Shown here piece after piece: positions 59,580 to 64,000 of a DNA stretch of 64,000 nt (its first letter is position 1; every line of letters starts with the position of its first letter). The notes below the pieces were generated by a model, which worked only from the letters and a program-made list of their open reading frames with translations, was not told where the DNA came from and ran no database searches. The stretch is from assembly GCF_000195635.1 (NCBI RefSeq), contig NZ_GL882694.1, forward strand, positions 17,816-81,815. The letters run 5' to 3'. The position numbers were made by a program, and so were the translations under genes. Source of the stretch: Bacteroides fluxus YIT 12057 (GTDB lineage: Bacteria > Bacteroidota > Bacteroidia > Bacteroidales > Bacteroidaceae).

Positions 59580-59615
59580 TATCTTGGGTCTGATAATGGT
59601 AAATAGAAAAACAGT

Positions 59616-60263
59616 ATGATAAGAAAAATGAGTATCCTTTTGTTTTGGATCTTTGCCGGAGTGGTAGCTTCACAGGCGCAGGAGGCCAAAACTTGTTTCG
59701 TGAATATGCCGGATTCCCTGAGTCCGCTGCTTTCTTCCGTGAACCGTGCGGACTTTATTGATTTCCTTGAAAGCAAGATGAAGGCGGAGGTCACTAACAA
59801 TTTTGGCGGTAAATCTGAAATGACGGAACTTACTGCCGACTATATCCGTGTGAAGATGTCCAAGCAAAGTTCTTGGCAGATGAAGCTGTTGTCTGTCAAT
59901 GACAGTACAAAAGTGATTTGTACGGTTTCTACCGTTTGTGCCCCTGCCTGCGACAGCCATATCAACTTTTATACGACGGACTGGAAAGAATTGGCCTCTT
60001 CCTCTTATTTACCGGCTTTGCCTGTTATAAATGATTTTATAGCCGAAGCTCCGGACACCGCGGATGTATATGGATACCAGGAGGCCTGTCTCCAAGCCGA
60101 TATGTTATTGATGAAAGCTGACCTTTCTGCCAAAGATTCCCGGCTGACGTTTACGTTTACCACTCCTGATTATATGGAAAAAGAAGCGGCGGAAAAACTG
60201 AAGCCGTTTCTCCGCCGTCCTATGGCTTATGTGTGGAAAGAGGGGAGGTTTGTAGCCCTATAA
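59616..60263 (+). CDS. DUF3256-family exported protein
   Basis: The 215-residue product has a signal peptide (to about 22, SQAQ). MPDSLSPLLSSVNRADFIDF is the start typical of DUF3256, a Bacteroidales family without known role. Two cysteines in VCAPACDSH may form a disulfide. It is convergent with the yitT-type gene, 18 bases apart. Confidence 0.85.
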   Translation: MIRKMSILLFWIFAGVVASQAQEAKTCFVNMPDSLSPLLSSVNRADFIDFLESKMKAEVTNNFGGKSEMTELTADYIRVKMSKQSSWQMKLLSVNDSTKVICTVSTVCAPACDSHINFYTTDWKELASSSYLPALPVINDFIAEAPDTADVYGYQEACLQADMLLMKADLSAKDSRLTFTFTTPDYMEKEAAEKLKPFLRRPMAYVWKEGRFVAL

Positions 60264-60281
60264 CCCCGTTGTTCCATTACT

Positions 60282-61172
60282 TTATTTTACCTTTATTTTG
60301 TCGAACCCTTCTCCATAGACTCCGATAACGGCACTCTGTGAAACGAATGCATTGGGGTCTATATCTTTTATCAGCCGGAAAATGATGGTTGATTCCCGTT
60401 TCTTGGCGAGAATAAACAGCATTTTTATTTCTTTTCCTGTATAGAAGCCCGAAGCATTGATGACTGTTGCGCCCCTGTGGGGATATACCTGGATATGCTT
60501 GGCTATTTCCGCATACTTGTCGCTGATAATGAAGAACTGTACCGACTGGCGTGCACTGTTCACTACTTGGTCGAGCACAAAACTGCAGATGTAGAGAGTG
60601 ACGTAACCATATACTACCTTTTCCCAATCCTTCAACACGAAGTAGCTGGATGAAATGATGATAAGGTCACATATCAGCATTACTCTGCCCAATGTGATGT
60701 CACGGTATTTGTTGATGATGGCGGCGATGATATCTGTGCCCCCCGTGCTGCCGTTGTTGGAAAAGGCGATGCCGATGCCGCTGCCGCAGAAAGAAGCTCC
60801 GATGACGCAAGCCATGAAAGGTTGGTCGTGCAGCAGGACGACACCTTCGGTTAGCTTTTGAATAATCGAGAGGAAGAAAGTAAGGGTGAATACGGCAAAG
60901 ATTGTCTTTACACTGAATTTCCATCCCAAAATGCGCAAGGCAAGCAGTAAAAGCATGAAGTTGATGGCGAAATACGTATATTGGACGGGAAATCCTGTCG
61001 CGAAATATACGATAGATGCAATACCCGGTACGCCACCGGTAGTGATATCGTTGGGCAGCAGGAATACTGTCCAGCCGATACCGTACAAAACCATGCCTAC
61101 GGCAATCATCAGATAATCTCTCAGTTCACGCATAGTGTTTTGTCGAGAGGGGACATTTACGATTGTTTTCAT
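60282..61172 (-). CDS. YitT-family (DUF2179) membrane protein
   Basis: The product has 296 residues from ATG 61172. The 38 codons upstream contain a -7 box and are not used. Five or six membrane segments (DUF161/YitT, ending YGYVTLYICSFVLDQV) are followed by a cytosolic DUF2179 domain with ASGFYTGKEIKMLFILAKKRE. The function of YitT proteins is unknown. Confidence 0.9.
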   Translation of the reverse strand: MKTIVNVPSRQNTMRELRDYLMIAVGMVLYGIGWTVFLLPNDITTGGVPGIASIVYFATGFPVQYTYFAINFMLLLLALRILGWKFSVKTIFAVFTLTFFLSIIQKLTEGVVLLHDQPFMACVIGASFCGSGIGIAFSNNGSTGGTDIIAAIINKYRDITLGRVMLICDLIIISSSYFVLKDWEKVVYGYVTLYICSFVLDQVVNSARQSVQFFIISDKYAEIAKHIQVYPHRGATVINASGFYTGKEIKMLFILAKKRESTIIFRLIKDIDPNAFVSQSAVIGVYGEGFDKIKVK

Positions 61173-61192
61173 TGTTAGTTGTAAATTTTCTG

Positions 61193-61200
61193 CAAAGGTA
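61193..61200 (-). promoter_or_regulatory. -7 box of the yitT-type gene
   Basis: The minus strand reads TACCTTTG, a perfect TAnnTTTG, 20 bases before the ATG at 61172. It supports that start over the longer frame to 61286. Confidence 0.6.
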
Positions 61201-61240
61201 AGAAAAAGGAGTGTGACTTGGTTCGGGTGATATGTATAAA

Positions 61241-61277
61241 AATCGGCGGAAAAACAGCTTATGCTTCTCCGCCGATT
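61241..61277 (-). terminator. Intrinsic terminator of the GH109-type gene
   Basis: AATCGGCGGA pairs perfectly with TCCGCCGATT, and on the minus strand the stem runs directly into TTTTTATA. It lies 48 bases past the stop at 61326 and is the clearest rho-independent terminator in the window. Confidence 0.92.
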
Positions 61278-61325
61278 GATGAACATTGTTTTTGGGGGAA
61301 TGTGTTCCGGTTAATTAAGGTCGCA

Positions 61326-62879
61326 TTATTTGTTTTCAGCTTCTGAAGCCCATTCTTTGGCGCCTTGCTCTTTCAGCTTGGCGGTAAACGCTTTGGCTCT
61401 TTCCAGGCTTGTTTGCTCTTCTTCGGGGCTTGCATAGGCATGCTTGTAGCCTTTCACTACATTCCATTCTCCGCGGGTGAAGTCGGGAAATTCTACGGCA
61501 GCGCAATTATTGTCCATGGATATTTCGCCCAGTTCGGCAAGCGCGCACCATTCTGCGAGGTCATATACGTCCATGTCTAAAGGCAGGCCGTTCTGCAGGC
61601 AATATACCAGGCGGCTGTCCATGATAAAATCCATACCGCCGTGTCCGCCTACTTCTTTAGCCGTTTCACCGTATTTCTTCAGGATGGGGTGCTGATATTT
61701 CTCAACCAAGGCATTCATTTCAGATTGTGGCAGGAATCCGTGCGAACTGAGATTGTCAACCTTGGGCTGTACGCCTGAAGCGCTCAACTGATCGGCTCCT
61801 AGTGCATAGCCTTCTGTAGGATATTTATTGGCGAAACCTTTCACGCCGGTCAGCTGGTATAGGCGGTTGTAAGGTTGCGGGGTCATTACGTTGTGTTGGA
61901 TCTCGATAACCTTGCCGTTTTCAGTACGGATCATGGTAGTGGTGTGGTCGCCGTTACGGAAATTGTTGCAGGCAGAGTCGGTCTTGGCTTCTACCAATCC
62001 TTTGCCTACCACTGACTTTGTATCCATGGCGGTCAGTGTTTTCATGCGGTCACCACGGTGAATATCCAATACTTGTGCCACAGGGCCAAGGCCATGAGTG
62101 GCGTAAACATCACCGCGATGGCGCATATTGAATTCCAGGCGCCAGCCTAGCTTGTCGTTTTCGCCGTTCTTCCAGTAATAGTCCCAGAAACCGCTGAGGT
62201 CGTGGATGTATGCACCTTGTGCGCGGATGACTTCACCGAATACTCCGTTCTGTGCCATGTTCAGGGTATTCATCTCAAACCAGTCATAGCAGCAGTTCTC
62301 CAGAATAAAGCAGTGCTTGCGTGTGGTTTCACTCAGGTTGATAAGATCCCAGCATTCTTGCAGGTTCATGGCAGAAGGTACTTCGATGGCCACGTGCTTA
62401 CCGTTCTCCAATGCGCATTTAGCGATAGGGAAGTGGTGCAGCCAGTCGGCGGCGATATATACCAGATCAATATCATCGCGTTTGCAGAGTGCCTCGTAGC
62501 CTTTTTCGCCCGAGTAGATAGCCGCTTTCGGCATGGAAGCTTTTTTCAGAATGTTCTGGCAGGCTTCTGCACGTTTCGCCTCATAGTCGCAAAGTGCCAC
62601 GATTTGGGTTCCGGGAATATGAGTGAAACGTGATACGGCTCCGGGACCACGCATACCCAACCCTACAAAGCCTACGCGCACTACCTCCATTTTGGGGGCA
62701 GTAAGGCCGATGGCACTTTTTTGTCCGGCAGGACGTTCGGGGCTTTTTATGACAATGGTTCCTTCGTTCCATTCCCATTGTGTGCCTTTGTCGGTGGTAT
62801 GGACAGTGGATGTCTGAGTTGAACATGCGCTCAGCACGATACATGCGCCGGCTAAGAGTAGTAATTTGAGTTTTCTCAT
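61326..62879 (-). CDS. GH109-type (Gfo/Idh/MocA fold) glycosidase, lipoprotein
   Basis: The 517-residue product has a lipoprotein signal (LSAC, Cys19). An NAD-binding Rossmann domain starts VRVGFVGLGMRG (about residues 66-77). In the second domain NCCYDWFEMNTL, RHRGDVYATHGLGP and GGHGGMDFIMDSR fit GH109. These are alpha-N-acetylgalactosaminidases that use bound NAD in an oxidation-elimination route. It could still be another Gfo/Idh/MocA glycosidase. It lies downstream of a susD, so it probably belongs to the second PUL. Confidence 0.85.
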   Translation of the reverse strand: MRKLKLLLLAGACIVLSACSTQTSTVHTTDKGTQWEWNEGTIVIKSPERPAGQKSAIGLTAPKMEVVRVGFVGLGMRGPGAVSRFTHIPGTQIVALCDYEAKRAEACQNILKKASMPKAAIYSGEKGYEALCKRDDIDLVYIAADWLHHFPIAKCALENGKHVAIEVPSAMNLQECWDLINLSETTRKHCFILENCCYDWFEMNTLNMAQNGVFGEVIRAQGAYIHDLSGFWDYYWKNGENDKLGWRLEFNMRHRGDVYATHGLGPVAQVLDIHRGDRMKTLTAMDTKSVVGKGLVEAKTDSACNNFRNGDHTTTMIRTENGKVIEIQHNVMTPQPYNRLYQLTGVKGFANKYPTEGYALGADQLSASGVQPKVDNLSSHGFLPQSEMNALVEKYQHPILKKYGETAKEVGGHGGMDFIMDSRLVYCLQNGLPLDMDVYDLAEWCALAELGEISMDNNCAAVEFPDFTRGEWNVVKGYKHAYASPEEEQTSLERAKAFTAKLKEQGAKEWASEAENK

Positions 62880-63038
62880 GATAAATTTTTTATAAATAAG
62901 TAATTGATGAATTGTTTTATGTGCGAATACATTATAAATACACTTATAAAAGCCCTTTCCCCTACTTGGAGTGAATTTTTTTTTTGCAGATGTGTTATTT
63001 TCCGTTCATTTTGTCTGTATAAGAGGGCGGGATAAATA

Positions 63039-63076
63039 AAGGCTTGCTGTCCATTGGACATGGAAAAGCAAGCCTT
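63039..63076 (-). terminator. Hairpin downstream of the second susD
   Basis: AAGGCTTGC pairs with GCAAGCCTT. On the minus strand TATTTATCC follows. It is 43 bases after the susD stop at 63119, between that gene and the GH109-type gene. The rest of the 239-base gap is AT-rich without a clear promoter. Confidence 0.6.
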
Positions 63077-63118
63077 CTTACGTTTTTTTATTTAGAAAGG
63101 TTAGAAAATCTGTGTTTG

Positions 63119-64000
63119 TTAATATCCCGGATTCTGATCGTCTTTCAACAGCGGGTTCAAGTCAATGGCCTCTAAAGGAATAGGCATTAATATCAGACGG
63201 TCGTTCCATGCTTTTTTTACAACTTTGTAGCCGTTAGGCGCATATGAGTAGCCATTCATCACCTTGTTGCAATATTCACAGCCATAACGTCTTATGTCAT
63301 CATAACGATGTCCTTCGGCCGCCAGTTCTATGCGGCGCTCGTTGCGTACGAAATCCAGGGCTGCCTCTTTGCTTGGCATGGTGGCGGGTACGTTCGGCAT
63401 GCCGCAACGGTCGCGAAGGTCATTCAAGGCCGCGGTGGCTTCTGTATCCCAGCCACTGTTTTGGATGCGGGCTTCGGCGAAGGTAAGCAGTACTTCGGCG
63501 TAGCGGATTACGGGATAGTCTTCTTCTGCCGCCCAATTGTCGTAGGGAGCCAGCGCTACCATCTTGCGATAACAATATCCGGTCCATGACTCGTTACCGT
63601 TTTTGTTTATCAAATCCGGATTCCAACGGAAGTAGAAAGTGCCTTTGGCCGTTTCGTGCCAGCCCTTGAATGGGAACAGCATGGAAACATACAGGCGGCT
63701 GTCGCGGTTGCGGAACTCTTTCATGTACTCATACTTCATGATATTGTCGGTGTCTGATACCTTTTGGGTATATTCTTCCACGGTCATGTCTTTGAAGTCA
63801 TTCCATATTTGGGCATATCTTTGTTGACGTTGCTCTACGGTGATGTCTTTGTCGCGCATGGTTTTGCCGTCCACATCCCAATAGGCGTCAATCAAATCCT
63901 GCATCGGTTCGTACGAGCAGTATCCGTCTTGCACGGAAAGTGATTGCGGGATGAAATACGTATATCGGGTCAATGTAAAAACCTGAGTGGTAAATTTATA
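63119..64000 (-). CDS. SusD/RagB-family lipoprotein, 3' part
   Basis: The reading frame is open to the window edge at 64000, so the N-terminus is outside. The visible 293 codons contain FRNRDSRLYVSMLFPFKGWHE-like and YPVIRYAEVLLTFAEA segments and the ending VRNERRIELAAEGHRYDDIRR, then IPLEAIDLNPLLKDDQNPGY, all typical of SusD. It binds glycan at the cell surface for a SusC partner that should lie beyond the window. Confidence 0.93.
   Translation of the reverse strand, partial: YKFTTQVFTLTRYTYFIPQSLSVQDGYCSYEPMQDLIDAYWDVDGKTMRDKDITVEQRQQRYAQIWNDFKDMTVEEYTQKVSDTDNIMKYEYMKEFRNRDSRLYVSMLFPFKGWHETAKGTFYFRWNPDLINKNGNESWTGYCYRKMVALAPYDNWAAEEDYPVIRYAEVLLTFAEARIQNSGWDTEATAALNDLRDRCGMPNVPATMPSKEAALDFVRNERRIELAAEGHRYDDIRRYGCEYCNKVMNGYSYAPNGYKVVKKAWNDRLILMPIPLEAIDLNPLLKDDQNPGY

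Noticed and set aside
61173..61286. N-terminal extension of the YitT-type gene
   Set aside because: It contains the -7 box and the stem of the GH109 terminator.
1..64000. tRNA, rRNA, riboswitch or intact insertion sequence
   Set aside because: No cloverleaf-like sequence, rRNA segment, known riboswitch core or transposase reading frame was found on reading both strands by eye. Small RNA genes could still be missed.

Overview
The window is chromosomal DNA of a gut-type Bacteroides (order Bacteroidales). The signs are two SusC/SusD-type glycan uptake loci with a hybrid two-component regulator, a fused LpxC-FabZ lipid A enzyme, DUF1735, DUF4369, DUF3256 and DUF5715 proteins, and promoters with the Bacteroides -7 box TAnnTTTG in place of a classical -10 box. 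The species cannot be fixed from the sequence alone. No rRNA, tRNA, CRISPR array, phage or intact insertion sequence was seen.

Layout. 1-3100 (+): the end of a BlaI-type repressor, a BlaR1-like M56 sensor peptidase with TonB-type and carboxypeptidase-regulatory-like tails, a thioredoxin-fold protein and the stub of an Ntn-hydrolase gene. 3113-10153 (-): a lipid A operon (HD phosphohydrolase, lpxD, lpxC/fabZ, lpxA, a PRiA4_ORF3-like protein, miaA) preceded by a RhuM-type gene that has lost the catalytic part of its Fic-like domain. 10445-14365 (-): three tandem DUF4369/TlpA-like thioredoxin genes, two sharing an almost identical 5' block, plus a small secreted protein. 14897-18028 (-): purM, prfA, pyrF.

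18285-43285 is a large polysaccharide utilization locus (PUL). Leftward it encodes SusC, SusD, a DUF1735 surface lipoprotein and a metzincin-like lipoprotein peptidase. The hybrid two-component sensor lies upstream of susC. Rightward, after a deleted phosphodiesterase pseudogene, come a HEMGH metalloprotease-like protein, a GH36 alpha-galactosidase-type enzyme, a GH63-like enzyme, a GH97 enzyme, an unassigned six-hairpin glycosidase and a second GH97 enzyme, all closely spaced. The sensor would detect a breakdown product, SusCD would import oligosaccharides, and the glycosidases would remove alpha-linked galactose and glucose. Two putative metallopeptidases in the same locus suggest a glycoprotein or peptide-linked substrate, which is inference.

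43300-54239 is a long leftward housekeeping run: hpt, adk, obgE, pgeF, B3/4 protein, M23 peptidase, phoH, purC, menG, aroE, alpha/beta hydrolase, TPM-domain protein, lemA. Two inverted-repeat elements sit at its 3' end. 54366-61172 holds 23-bp repeats upstream of an HU-like gene, the nnr hydrate-repair fusion, a DUF5715 lipoprotein, truA, a DMT transporter, a free-methionine sulfoxide reductase, a DUF3256 protein and a YitT-family protein. The window ends with a GH109-type enzyme and the 3' part of a second susD, the edge of another PUL that continues beyond 64000.
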